DNA of 64,000 bases, taken from positions 27,501 through 91,500 of the forward strand of contig NC_083510.1 of the NCBI RefSeq assembly GCF_032362555.1, written 5' to 3'. Shown here in pieces: positions 45,374 to 58,900 of the stretch; the first letter of the stretch is position 1, and each line of letters opens with the position of its first letter. The position numbers and the translations under genes are program-made. Under the pieces are notes generated by a model, which did not search any database, had not been told where the DNA came from, and saw only the letters and a program-made list of their open reading frames with translations. The DNA is from Amyelois transitella (Eukaryota > Arthropoda > Insecta > Lepidoptera > Pyralidae).

Positions 45374-45424
45374 GGCCCCTGCGCAAGGATGACACGCAAA
45401 ATCGTGAAGCGTTCCACATTTTTT
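45317..45424 (+). ncRNA. U6: U6 spliceosomal snRNA, first copy
   Basis: 108 nt. RNA polymerase III product that pairs with U4 and then U2 and the 5' splice site in the spliceosome catalytic core. ATACAGAGAAGATTAGCATG contains the ACAGAGA box and AGC triad; CGCAAAATCGTGAAGCGTTC is the 3' part and TTTTTT terminates. The 5' stem reads GTAC...GTAC where Drosophila has GTTC...GAAC, so pairing is kept. It lies on the vg strand, ending 114 bp before the coding-start exon. Confidence 0.97.
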
Positions 45425-45570
45425 GTGTTTGGCAGTTCTGTCGATTCCTTTGTAGTACTAGTACGAGTACATTGTTGTTAGTTTGTTGATAATAATTAAT
45501 ATAAGAATGAATTGTTTATGATATTTGTCTTGTTCCAGATAGCGGCGGTGGAGGGGGGCGGCGCGGGGCG

Positions 45571-45609
45571 ATGGGGCGCGCGCGCAGCCCGCCGGCGGCA
45601 TGGCGGTGA
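45571..45609 (+). promoter_or_regulatory. upstream ORF overlapping the vestigial start codon
   Basis: ATG at 45571 with G at -3 and +4 opens a 12-codon frame that ends in TGA at 45607, seven bases past the A of the vestigial ATG and in another frame. Ribosomes using it could not start at vg in the usual way. Confidence 0.5.
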
Positions 45610-48600
45610 GCTGCCCCGAGGTGATGTACGGCGCCTACTACCCCTACCTGTACGGGCGCGGGGCCGCGCGCTCTTTCCACCACGCGCCGCACTTTCAGTA
45701 TGATCGGGTCAGTATCGAGCAATATCTTCAAGAAGATCTTAGAAGATATTTGAAGTTCTATAAAGGAAGATGCCATTTAAAAATGATTTCAGGCTCTTTT
45801 GTCCGTAATGTTTTTTAATGCGATATCGCTAAATAAGCAACATACATTTTGAGAATTTGTTTTTAGCGTTGACTCAAAAGCCTAATTTTTTCACAGTTAA
45901 TAGAATCGGCGTAATAAACTTGAATTATATATCTACTTAAGTAGGTACTTAATACATATTGCTAACATAATAAGATAATAATCGAAGTGCAAAAAATTCT
46001 GCGTTTAAGTAGGTACTAGGTAGGTACTACCTAAGTATTTTTGTTTCTTACCTACTCTTGCATGCAAAACAAAAACAATTTATTAGTACGTTGAAACCTT
46101 AGGAATAGGTTCTATCGTTGAAACTATCTCTTCTGACATGTTTGAGAAAAGAATTGCATAGACTCTCGGACAACGAAGTCAAATGGTGAAATTATCCCTT
46201 TTACTAATAAAGTAAAAAATTTGGGTATCATATTTGATCAGACTTTATCGTGGGCCCCTCAAATCAATGACGTAAGTCGAAAGATTTTCTACTCACTACA
46301 CGTCTTGAAACGACTTCAAAACTTCTTGCCTCTTAAAACTAAAATTATGTTGGCTAGCTCACTCTTGCTACCTCATCTTGATTACGCTGACATAGTCTAT
46401 TTGGATCCGTCTAAAACAAAAGTAATAAAAGTCTGAAGAACTTCTCAATAAACTCGATCGTTTACAAAATGTTTGTATAAGATATATTTTCGGTCTCCGG
46501 AAATACGATCATATTTCGAAATTTCGTGATCAACTGAACTGGTTGCCTATCAGAGCTCGCCGAAATCTCCATATTCTTTCTCTGCTCTTTAATGTTCTTT
46601 TCAATCGATCTTTCCCCTCGTATCTTCACGAAAAATTCTCTTTTCGCGAACCGGACAATCGTCTAAGATCCTACAATAAACTTCTTCTATGTGTTCCTTT
46701 ACACTCTTCCCATTCCTACTCTAAATCTTTCTCCGTAAAGGCTGCAAAGCTTTGGAATTCTCTCCCCTTGGAAACTAAAAAAGCACAGACCCTCAACATA
46801 TTTAAAAATAATGTATTTAAGTTCCTGTCCAGTTGAGCACCTAGATCGAACATCAGGCAATTTATCTTAGTTTATGTATGTTTATTTATTAATAAGTTTA
46901 TAAATATATATTTATTGGATAGGTATATGTCTATTATATGTATTTCTGTTAGTATATTATTATATTGTTGCTAAAAACACAGTGACTTGCCGCTTTTTAC
47001 TAAATTATCTAGTTCCTTTATTGTTTTGCCGGTTGACTGGAAGAGATCCGTTTATGGGATAAGTCCGCCATTGCTAGTGATTTGTTTATTCTATAACTTT
47101 GTACTTTTTTCTTGTTACTGTGTAAATTTCTATGCAATAAAGATATTACAAACAAACAAACAAATTTTTGTTAAGGGTTTCCAGATACGAAATCACAAAA
47201 ATTTAAAAAAATACCTGTTGAAATCTAACTGATACGCTTTTTTATTCAAGTGATCGTTAAGATTTAATAAATTTTTAAAGGGTCTTCCATCTCTTCTGCA
47301 CGTCATAAAAACTGATTTATTTAAATATATACTTATATTAAAATATTGAAGTATCGACGGTAGGCGCTATCTATCCCGAAGTAAATATATGTATGAACGC
47401 ATGTCGTACGTTTGTATACAAAATATTAATAAAATAGTTTAAAAAAAACTAAAAAACTACGCTTTTATTGCTAATCAAACTAAAAAATAGAAAATAAAAA
47501 TTAATGACAAAGGAATTCAGTAGTAGCAAGTCAAACAATCAGTTATAGTCAGTTGTAGTAGTAATTACCTGGGATTAAAATTATAACAAAATTAAATTTA
47601 TAAACAAAACAATTTAAATCTGAGTAAAAAGCGTGGGGTGCCTGATGTAGTAAATATTAAAATCATTCTATTAGCATATATTTATGACAAGAGAGTTACG
47701 AAAATGAAGTAAAATGCACCCCACGCTTTTTACTCCGATTTAAATTGTTTTGTTAATAAATTTAATTTTGTTATAATTTTAATCCGAGGTAATTACTACT
47801 ACAACTGACTTTAACTGATTGTTCGACTTGCTACTACTGTTTTATAATTCCTTTGTCATTAATTTTTATTTTCTATTTTTTAGTTTGATTAGCAATAAAA
47901 GCGTAGTTTTTTAGTTTTTTTTTAAACTATTATTTATTTTCTATTTTTTAGTTCGATTAGCAATAAAACGGGTAGTTTTTTAGTTTTTTTATACAATTAT
48001 TTTTTGGATGTTAACACTTCTAGTATAACTATCTTACTAGAAAAGACTTTCGCAACCATGCGCCCATCGCCGGCGGTTTTCACAACTAACTTTCTTAAAG
48101 TTATATGTGGCCTGATTGGATTAAATCTCATAATATTCTCATCATCATGATTCTTTTTTAGGCGATGGGCTAGCAACCTGTCACTATTTGACTCTCAATT
48201 CTATCTTAAAGCCAAATAGCTGAAGGTGGCCTATCAGTCTTTACAAGACTGTTGGCTCTGTCTACCCCGCAAGGGATATAGACGTGATTATATGTATGTA
48301 TGTATGTATGATGATTGTTAAACCCAGTTGAAAAGAATTTTATAGTGATAAATCACTGTTAATAATATTTTTGACTATCCAGCAAACATAATAATTTTCG
48401 ATTGTGGCCTTGCCAGGAATCAAACCACAAGATTAAGAGGCAGATTGATACAGGAACAAAAATATTTCAAACATACCTCCGCTGCCTTTACAACCAGGAA
48501 CGCAACAATGTTTATCTGAAGACATCGTGGCACTTTTGTTGTAAAATCTGTCTTTCACAAAAACAAACACAAACTTGGGACTCCTATCTCAAATAATCAG

Positions 48601-49445
48601 GTACTTTTTACAGGAGTCCTATCTCAAAATATCTGCACAACACAGTGAACACAGTCAGAGTCCAATCTCAGATGATAAAATCACACGAATATCCAGAAGA
48701 ACAAAGCTCGACTCAACGGGAGATTCCAAACTCCAAATAACGACAAGTTATCAGCACAAAACAAAGTGCAAATAGGTAAATACACAGGCACCGGTAAAAA
48801 AAAAAACAGAAAGAAAGTTTACAGGTGTTCGAATCGAATTCAAAACTTACTGCAAAACTTATTTGACATAAATAAACTGTCACTCATTTTCCAAACGAGT
48901 ATTACAGTGTTGCTATTATAAATAGGCAAAAGATACCTTATGTTTATTCAAGAATTGCATTAATATGTTAAATACGTATTAAATATCGCAAAGTTCTGTA
49001 GGTAGTAACTTTATTCTTGTATTATTGTAAATTTAATTGTTAAATTTTCATTTATTACTTTTGTTTTATTACTTATATATTTTTTATTGTTTCAAAATAT
49101 TCTACTAATTCTACTATTGTTTCTAATGGTAATTCTAAATGGAGCGATGCGATGAAATAAAAAAGCCTCAGGTTAATAGTAACATTATATGGAAATATAT
49201 TACATTTTTTTTGGACTCCTTATACGTCAGAACTTCTCGGTTTCTTGTATGGAAATTGCTAGCTCTGTCTCTCTTACTCTCCTACGAAGGATCTAAAAAT
49301 GAATTTATTAATCCTGGCAGTTTTAATAAGGATAATGAGAAACTCTTATCAAAATATTGCATTGTCATCGGTCCTTAATACGTGTGCAAAGTTCCAAGTT
49401 GATCAGACGTTTAGAAACCAGTGAAAATTAAGGTCAAAGATTCCG

Positions 49446-49476
<31 letters not shown>

Positions 49477-49879
49477 CCTACATACATACATACAACCCAA
49501 GCTAATAAAAGCGTAGTAAAAATCAAACGTTCCGGTCTTACAAAAGCTAATCTGTGTTTACTCTGTTGTTGTTTGTCTGTGCGCTCAGCTCGGGCTCCGA
49601 ATCCCAAGCCACGCCGATAGATGTCGCTGGAAACAGTTGTCATATTATAGACAGACTAATTTCTATAATTACAATTTTATTCTTTATTTTGGATTACTTT
49701 GTATCATACCATACGTGTATTTATTTTAATTTATTTGGATGACTCTTATTTTTGTAAACGGGGATTGTATTTTTGTGTATAAAAAATATACTAGACCTGC
49801 ATCGCGCAAGTAAAATTTTCATGTTAGCTTACTATATATAGTGTTGTTGCAGCAAGACAGCTGTACTTGCTTCGGCAGT

Positions 49880-49919
<40 letters not shown>

Positions 49920-52900
49920 GGCCCCTGCGCAAGGATGACACGCAAAATCGTGAAGCGTTCCACATTTTTTTGTGTTTGATGGTTTTGTGGATTCCTTTGT
50001 AGTAATAGTACCTAGTAGTATGTAATGGAATTAGAGGTTATACATTCGCCAAGTAAACATTTTGCAACAATCGCGATTTTGGTAGTGTGTGCTTCACATA
50101 CCTACTTATTTCAATGTAGGTAAGTAGAGACAGCCTGCGTTTGAAAACCTGACACCATTAGTCGGCTACGTCTTTCGCAGTAGTAGATTAATGGTTTACT
50201 ATTGTCTACAGTTTAACGTGCAGAGTGGCAGCAATGCAGGTAGCGAGGCTTACGGAGCCGGCGGCGGGGGCGGCGCCGCGCTCAGCTCGGGCTCCGCATC
50301 GTCGGGGGCGCAGTCTCCGGGCGCCGGCTCTCCGCCGCACGCGCATCACGCCCACCACGCCCCTCGGCTGCGAGCCAAGGAGGAGGATCTATCGGCCCAT
50401 GGCCGCGCCAGCGCTGATGGTACGCACTAGGAACAGTAGAACCTGTAGAACACATTCTAAAGATAAAAGTTTTTCAAAACGGAAACGCGTAGCGACGCCG
50501 ATTGAACATTCAAATACCTAGCAGGAATTAGATTTATTTGTAATTTCATTTTCATTTAGCTGTTGAAAAAATTAAACTTGCAAATGAACGAGATTAGAGT
50601 ATTCTTCCCGTTGTTAGTTGTCGTCGCAATGTGTTTATTTTTATAAGGGTTGAGTTGTGCCGTGTTCCCGGCACCAATACAAAAAAGAATAGGACCACTC
50701 CCATCTCTTTCCCATGGATGTCGACTAAGGGATAGGCTTACAAACTTGGGATTCTTTTTTAGGCGATGCAACCTGTCACTATTTGAATCTCAATTCTAAC
50801 ATTAGATATAAGTCAAATAGCTGAAGTGGCCATTTAGTCTTTTCAAGATTGTTGGTTCTGTCTACCCCGCAAGAGATGTATGTATGTTGAGTTGAGACAG
50901 TCTCAAGCTCTTAAAATATTGTAAAAAATCGGTTCAATAAAGAGATGACAATAGATAGTTTAGTAGGTACATACAGTACATACTTAGGTATAATCACGTC
51001 TATATTCGTTGCAGGGCAGACAGTGCCAATAGTCTTGAAAATAGTAGATATAGTAGATAAGTACTTTAGAATACCTAGGATAGTTTATTTACTTATAAAC
51101 AAATTCAAACGCCAGATAAGTACCTATACATAATTCTGCGGATTTTTAAAAATGAAAAATACCAGCTTGAAGACACCTTTAATACTTACGTTAATATTAC
51201 TACGCAAGTACGTAAGTAAGTAGTACTTAAGGTACTTACCCTGTATTAAACCTGTATTGTAAGTACCTACTCCCTAGTTTAGTTGTGGCGTGCCACTTTG
51301 ACAAACTTTGTCTTTGTAAGCAAAGGAACCAATGAATGGATGAACAAATATCGCCTCTATCAGGCGTATCGCATCTATACCTAGTTATACCTACAGTTTG
51401 GCTAGAGTTGAGATTCAAAAATAGCTAAACCTCCCTACTTATACAGTTTCAAGTGAGAGAATACTCTTCCTTTCTTAGTCTCTCCCCAGTCTATCACCTA
51501 CGGAGAGAAATTTCCTAGGGAAATTAACCTAAATGGTGTTGTTATTCTCAGGCGGCGGATCCTCGGAGTCGGAGGGCGAGAGCGGCGCGGGCGGCGCGGT
51601 GCGTGCGCGCGCGCAGTATGTCAGCGCCAACTGCGTGGTGTTCACGCACTACTCCGGAGACGTCGCTGCAGTTGTTGACGAGCACTTCACCAGGGCTCTC
51701 GCCCTTGATAAGCCTAAAGGTGAGGAAAGTTTCATCAAATACTAAAAGTGATTGTAGATAGGTACTTTTCTCCCTTTTGTTTTTTTCAACAGCAAAGCGT
51801 AGGTATCGCTTTTAAGTTGAAATGAGTAGGTGCAATGTTAAGTTAGTGTCATTTGGAATTATTTCGTGATATTTAATAAATTTGCAAAATGTAAAATTAG
51901 CTGTCGCAAAATGAAACAAAATTTTTCGTTTCTCGATGGGTAGGTACATAATTGTTATCGTGGCCGATTTAGGTAGGTATTATTATCTGATTCCTTGATT
52001 CGAAACATTCCGAAAAGTTCTCCTCGAATATTTACATGCAGGCAGACTGTCTACACCGACACATATCACAGGTTTAAACGGCGTTGAACGTGTCGAGCAA
52101 ATATCTGCGTCCCCGAACTACTCTCGGCAGACCTCGTACTGAATGACGCGGCCGAACAACTATTCCAGGCAAGTTTTTGTTTCTCCGGCTTGAGACCGTA
52201 TCGGAACAGGTATATCACACTGAAGAAGTCGCCTATTTAAAGTCGACTAGATAAATCAGTAGGTAGGGACCTCAGTGAAGTGCCCGTGGGTTTAATTACA
52301 AGCCGTTCTTCCCGCCTCTCGCCCCGCGTCCGCCCCCCGCGCCCGCGCCAGCTCCGCGCTCACCGCACTTCATTAATTACTGCGCACCGTATTGACTGGA
52401 TTGCATCCAATGGCTTGGCTGTTTCATTTCACACACAGAGAATTCAAGAAACATAAATCAGAAGATAACTTTTACTACACCCGTCTTTTTGTTAATTTTT
52501 TTGTATTATTAAATTTTCTCGATTTTTAAGTTTGTTTTGTACCAAATTCGTGTAACCTACCTACTAAATAACGTTTTTAGAAGGTGGGAGATTCGTCACC
52601 TCCAATAAAAGTAATATTCCCTAAACCTTACTCAATACAGCAACTACATATGGTGTAGTGCTTCTTGTTTTCATCTACCTTATTTTGCGGATAATGAGAT
52701 TCCTGTAAAGTGTATGTTCGTATTGTTAATAATATTCCTTTCTTTAAATATATTTGCAAGGCTATTGATGTGACTTGCACTCAGATATATTTTACGATAA
52801 GTATCATTCGACATCTAAGTAGTTAGGTGACTATTTACTTAGTATAGGTAGGTACTACAGCTAAGCCTTTTTTTGGGTGGATATAAATTACTACTAACTG

Positions 52901-55900
52901 TGCCCGCGACCTCGTCCGTGTGGAATAAGTTGGGCATCATTGAAGTCCTCAAGGATGAATAATTTTCCCCTTTTTTCATATTCTCCATTTTTTCTTCGCT
53001 TCTAATAGTTGCAGTGTGATGTTATAACTATAGCCTAAAGCCTTCCTAGTGAATGGTATATAACACAAAAAGAATTTGTTAATTCGAACGAGTAACGCCC
53101 TAAAATCCTAAAATTAGCGCGTTCAAACAAACAAACAAACTCTTCAGCTTTACAAAATAAAATAAAAATAAAATTATTTATTCTTATTTATTATTTTATT
53201 TTATTTATAATATTAGTATAGATAAGTTTACTGCGAACTACGTAGGTATACTACAAAATGCGAGCGCAAAGTTATGTTCAGACGGGATTCTTCAATTATC
53301 TCTACTTAAAACTCTTACACAAATTTACAGCCGAAAATTCTCACTTCTTTTGATGAAACTATCTCTTTCCCTATTTGGTGAATGTTTAATATGTATGAGA
53401 TGTTAAGCTTCATGTGGACCGACGAAATTGAGGGACTTTGCTAGCTTCACGCATGTCAGCGAGTGGGTGTCGCCCGTGAGATAGGTAGATAAATTAAAAT
53501 AACCCCCGACACAAATGTAGGTAAGTTGCCTATAAAAAGTAAGAAATATGTAATTAAAGAAACTCAACTTAAGGTATACTTACTGAGGTATGTATTAAGT
53601 AATAAGTTTTAAGAAATACCTACGTCGCGTTGGGGACCTCTTTCCTATATTTTTTTTTATTACCTACATACATACATACATACATAAAATCACGCCTCTT
53701 TCCCGGAGGGGTAGGCAGAGACTACCTCTTTCCACTTGCCACGATCTCTGCATACTTCTTTCGCTTCGTCCACATTCATAACTCTCTTCATACAAGCTCG
53801 GCGGTTTCGGGTACTTTTGACCTGACCCTTTACCAGGACGTCCTTAATTTGATCAAGATACGTTCGTCTAGGTCTTCCCACTCCGACCTTTCCCTCCACA
53901 CTCTCCTTGTATATCTGCTTAGTCAACCTGCTTTCATTCATCCTCTCCACATGACCGAACCATCTTAACATACCCTTTTCTATTCCTGTAACTACATCTT
54001 CTTTCACATCACAACATTCCCTTATCACGCTGTTCCTTATCCTGTCACTCAATTTCACACCCATCATACTCCTTAACGCTCTCATTTCCACTGCATTTAT
54101 TCTGCTTTCATGCTTCTTTTGCCATACCCAACTTTCACTCCCATACATTAATGTCGGGACCAACACGCCCCTGTGCACAGCCAGTCGAGCCTTTTTGGAT
54201 AGTTTCTGACTGCTCATAAAGGCATGCAAAGCTCCATTCACCATGTTCCCCGCGTTCACTCTCCTTTCAATATCACTATCATACTTGCCATCTGATGTAA
54301 ACTTTGATCCTAGATATACAAACTCTTTCACTTGCTCCACTTTTTCTCCTCCAATCAAAATATTACATGCTGTCATTTCTTTCTCCATTTCAAAAACCAG
54401 TGTTTTAGTTTTACTTACGTTCACTTTCATTCCTTTCTCTTTTAAAGCTTCATGCATACAGTTTACCATCTCCTGTAACTCCTCCGCTGATGACGCCAGT
54501 ATAACCTGATCGTCGGCATAGAGCAGACATTTGACGAGTAACTCATTCATCCTTAATCCACTTTTAGACTCTTTCAAATCTGTCAAACAGCTATCCATAA
54601 ATAGGTTGAACAGCCACGGTGACGCAACACATCCTTGCCTAACGCCTTTCTCAATCTTAAACCACTCAGTGTGCGCTCCGTTTATCCTGACACAAGCACT
54701 CGAATCCTCATATAAGGATTTCAGTGCTCGTATTAAGAGACTGCTCACCCCATGCATAGAAAGTGCTGACCACAATTCATTCCTCTCAACTCTGTCATAG
54801 GCCTTTTCCAGATCTACGAATGTGCAATAGACTTTTTGACTCTTGGCCAAAAACTTTTCGGCTATACACCGCAAGGAAAAGACCTGATCAGTACATCCCA
54901 TTCCCTTTCGAAATCCCGCTTGAGCATCCCATATTTTGTCATCAGTCATCAGTTTTTATTACCTACTTACGATTTTGTCAAGTAAAAGTATCACATTCCT
55001 ATCTATGTATTCTTTGACCTAAGACTTATTAAAAAAAAATGTGTTAAAGTAGATAGCTTAGTTAGGATAAAATAAGTAGGTACCTACTTAAGTACCTATT
55101 TGTAATATTTTAGGTAAATGTGGATTTAAAATTGTGTCGGTGGTTTTATTCTACATATTATTTTTATTCATTCTGTATATATGTACTAGATACTTATTCT
55201 AATCGATAATTTTTTGGCAAATTATGAACATTCTTGATTAAATCATCAATCAAAAATCAATCCATCAATATTCTCTTTCAGTGAACTCACTCACACACAC
55301 ATACACTAATAGACAGACACGTCAAACATTCCTCTTTTTCGGTCATACATACATACATATGATCACGTCTATATCCCTTGCGGGATAGACAGAGCCAACA
55401 GTCTTATAAAAAAAGGCTACGTTCAGCTGTTTGGCTTAATGATAGAATTGAGATAGGTACAAACAGTGACAGGTTGCTATCTCATCGCCTAAGAGAAGAA
55501 TCCCAAGTTTAAGCCTATCTCTTAATCGCCTTTTGCGACATCCATATGAAAGAGATGGAGTGTTCATATTCTTTTTCCTATTGGTGTCGGGAACCACACG
55601 GCACTTTATCCGTCGGTGGTTAAAAATAGACATATAGATCTGAATCAAACTGAGAGTCAAAATACTTAGGTACCTACTAGTACGTTTTGTTAGGAGCCCT
55701 TATGCAAGATCACAATATTATAGCGCATATGCGGTTTATTATATAAGTTCATGAAATTTAAACTTCATGTGGACACAATGTGAAGGACGATTATCAAGTT
55801 GTATTGGTAAAGTTCGGGCATGACGCAACGCAAGTCGTCAAACCGGTCGGCGGAGCGCGGGCTGCCGCGTGTTGCCAAAAAGTCGCCGCATTGTGATGCC

Positions 55901-58900
55901 CTCGCTCCGGGCTCCATAGTTACGAGAACAGATTAGACAAAGAAGTGGCCATTACTCAGGGGTCGTCTGAGAGGAGCCGCGCGGCAAAAACGCATAGCAC
56001 CGGCATTCCGCGGCGAGCGGCGCTCACGGCCGCGCCCGCGCGCAAAAACAGCGCCGCCTGCGCTCGAGATGACACTAAGCTGTGCCTAACATATTCTATC
56101 GCTATCACACAAACATAATACATTCATTAAACATTTCACAATTTCAACCATTCGCACACAAACATAAACGTGATTTAAATACGACTTATTTTACACAGAC
56201 TTCATAAGAAGAGATTCTCAATTCGTCTTCTATGTATGTTATGGCATATATCCAGTAATTATAATACGACTTAAAATTTTTTTTGCATTCAAAATCTAAG
56301 AGTAGAGTATCCGTGTGGTCCCATAGAATTTTGGTTAAGGTATGGTCGTATTCTATGCCATCCTATGTGGAAGATATTCCAGGGAGCACCTAAAAATCAA
56401 CAGATAATCTCTGCAGTTAAGTTAATATTTAAATAATGGTGTATACCTCTTTTCACAAGGAGAAGCGATGACCGACATTTATCTATCTCAGTGACTTGTA
56501 AAAACCAGAACAGTCAGCAGCGTATTTAAATAAATGAGAGAACGAGAGTAGATGTTAGGCACACAACATCCTTCTCCTCGGAGAGACGCGCGCGGCGGGT
56601 ATCAAAATCGGTTCACTGAAAAAAAAGTTATCGTCATTTGAATGAACTCAAGGCATGAGTTTGCCTGCAAATAAGTTACGAAATTTAAAATTCAAAGTAA
56701 TTTATCATTGTACGATAACATTATACCTACCTATAACATTTAAATATACTTAAGTGAAAATCAGTTTGATAATATCCTGGTTTTGCCGCAATAACATGCG
56801 TAATTCTCACGTAAAAAGATTTTAGGTTTGTTAGTCTACTTTATTGGTCAAAAATAATTTACTCGGTAAGGTCATATATTTAAGTTAATATTTCATATGA
56901 TTAGTAGCTATAGGTGATAGGTATATTGATTTATTTCACATTGTTATAGATTCGATAGAACTCGAAATTTAGTAAAAAGAAGTCGCGGGCAACAGCTTGT
57001 CACTTCTATATCTCTTGCGAGGTAGACAGAACCAGCAGTCTTGAAAGACTGCTAGGCTTCGTTCAGCTCTAGGCTTGATGATAGAATTAAGATTCGAGTT
57101 TCAACATTCAAGAGACTCGAGTCTCGACGACGACTCGACTCGAGACGCAAAAGATAACAATACAAAATTATCGGAAATCTATTCAAGTCTACGAGTATTA
57201 TGTTGTTAGGTATCACAGACTTTTCGAAATATTTTTCATTTGTAATAAAATACCCTCTTGCCATTGGTAATAATTCGATATTTTTGATTTGTATAAAAAT
57301 AATTTTCTATGTGAATATCTTTTCCATTAGCTATAAATCCGTATTTTCTATTCGTCCATAACATCTTTTAGTAAATAACTTTGTACCTACCTAGTAGGCT
57401 TGTCTGTGATAATAAATTTTATAATAAACTAGCTGTATTTGTAAGTCGTCATATTAAACAGGTATTACATTATGTTGTTTTGTGTCAGAGGGCGTCCCCA
57501 TGGTGTCCCGCAACCTGCCGGCGTCATTCTTCAACGCGGCGGCGGCGGCCGGCGTGGCGGCGGGCGGCGCGTGCGCAGGCGTCGACATCTACGACTACGA
57601 CCCTTGGCACCAGCACTACACTGGGTAGGTTCCGCAAAATTAGGCTCAAACTGCGTTAATGCTACGAAGAAATATATTCATTTGAGCAGATACTTACGAC
57701 CTTTGCAACTTTCGAATTACTTACCTTTTTATCTACTTTACTACCTATATTAGATACATATCTACTAAATACTAGATACCTAAACACATTTGGCCGTGAG
57801 TTGTAAATAAAAAGATGATAAAATCAAGGAGATTTCCTTTCCGTTCCTGCCGCCGTAGAATGGTACGCGCGATTTTATCGCGTGAAAAACTATCGCTGTC
57901 CCGTTTCACTCACGTCATAATAAAAAGTGAATTAGCGATAGCTTTTCGCGCGATAAACACGGCGTCGCGTATGCTGGGTAGTGATAAGTGCCTATATATT
58001 ATTGTGTGGTGCTAGGTACGGCCACGCGGCCCACCGTCACGCGGCGGAGTACCACGCGGCGGCGACGGCGCACCACAACATGGCGGCGGCGGGCTACGGC
58101 GTCGGCGGGCTGCTGCTCGGCCGCTCCTCGCTGACGCAGTACAAGCCGGTCGAGTGGCCCGCGCATGCGCACCATCCACACCACGCACACCATGCGCACG
58201 CGCAACATCATCCTTCGCACCATCTCGACCCGGCCGCCTGCTCGCCGTACTCCTACCCGCCTGTGCCAGGTTAGTTCTTTCAGATTTTGAAGATTACCTT
58301 TAGATGAACAAGTTGAATTTGATGGGAGGACGTGTAGGTATGGAGTGCAGGAATTTCTCTAGCAATTACATCTGTGGTGTGCAGAAGCCGATAGAGGCTT
58401 GATCGGTTGTATGTATGTTCATGTTTATTTATTATCACATGCTTTCACAGTGTAGGTTGGTATCTGGATGATTTACAGAAGGCAAATTTGTTGTTTTTGT
58501 AGGATGAAAAGACTTTACAAGAAAATAAGAGATAACTTATTAACTTTTTTAAGAAGAAATACCAAAATGATGTAGGTAGATAAAAGATCAAATAGCAGGC
58601 ACACTTGTCGAAACTAATAAAAAATAGAACTCTCGTGAGTCAAACTAGAACTTGCCCGGTTATTCTTCAAAATTAAATGATGTTCGGGACCTACGTCATT
58701 ACACTACAAAGCTACAAACATAACTACCTAAATAAAAATGAAATATTGCTCATAAAGACATCCTGAACCGATTATAATACGAATATGTTTGGTCTGAAGA
58801 ATGAAATGATAAACATCTAATGAATGAGACTGTTTGTGAACAAACATTTTTAAGAAACATGAAAGCGCATAATAAATTAGTGAACCCTTTGCGATGACTT

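Larger units (their letters stand above)
37247..45538 (+). other. vestigial intron 1 (inferred), 8.3 kb
   Basis: Non-coding apart from the U6 gene near its 3' end. It holds RTE-type copies (37907-38160, 41225-41304, 42340-42522), SINE copies (41993-42240 and pieces near 43093 and 43820), a palindrome cluster at 39208-39854, an unassigned repeat with a GAAGAA tail at 40410-40590, and a GC-rich block at 44465-44625. Confidence 0.55.
45708..50211 (+). other. vestigial intron with LINE, large inverted repeat, SINE and U6
   Basis: 4.5 kb. Contains a LINE 3' half (46110-47165), a 500-bp inverted repeat (47432-47932), a SINE 3' part (48150-48311), a CATA repeat (49446-49495) and the second U6 gene. 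The remainder is AT-rich and unassigned. Confidence 0.7.
51720..57488 (+). other. vestigial intron, 5.8 kb
   Basis: Contains an RTE-type copy (52890-53165), an RTE-like LINE (53668-54952), a SINE (55343-55604) and further RTE/SINE pieces (56600-56997, 57000-57096). Two GC-rich non-repeat blocks at about 52265-52440 and 55790-56110 stand out as possible regulatory DNA. Confidence 0.65.
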
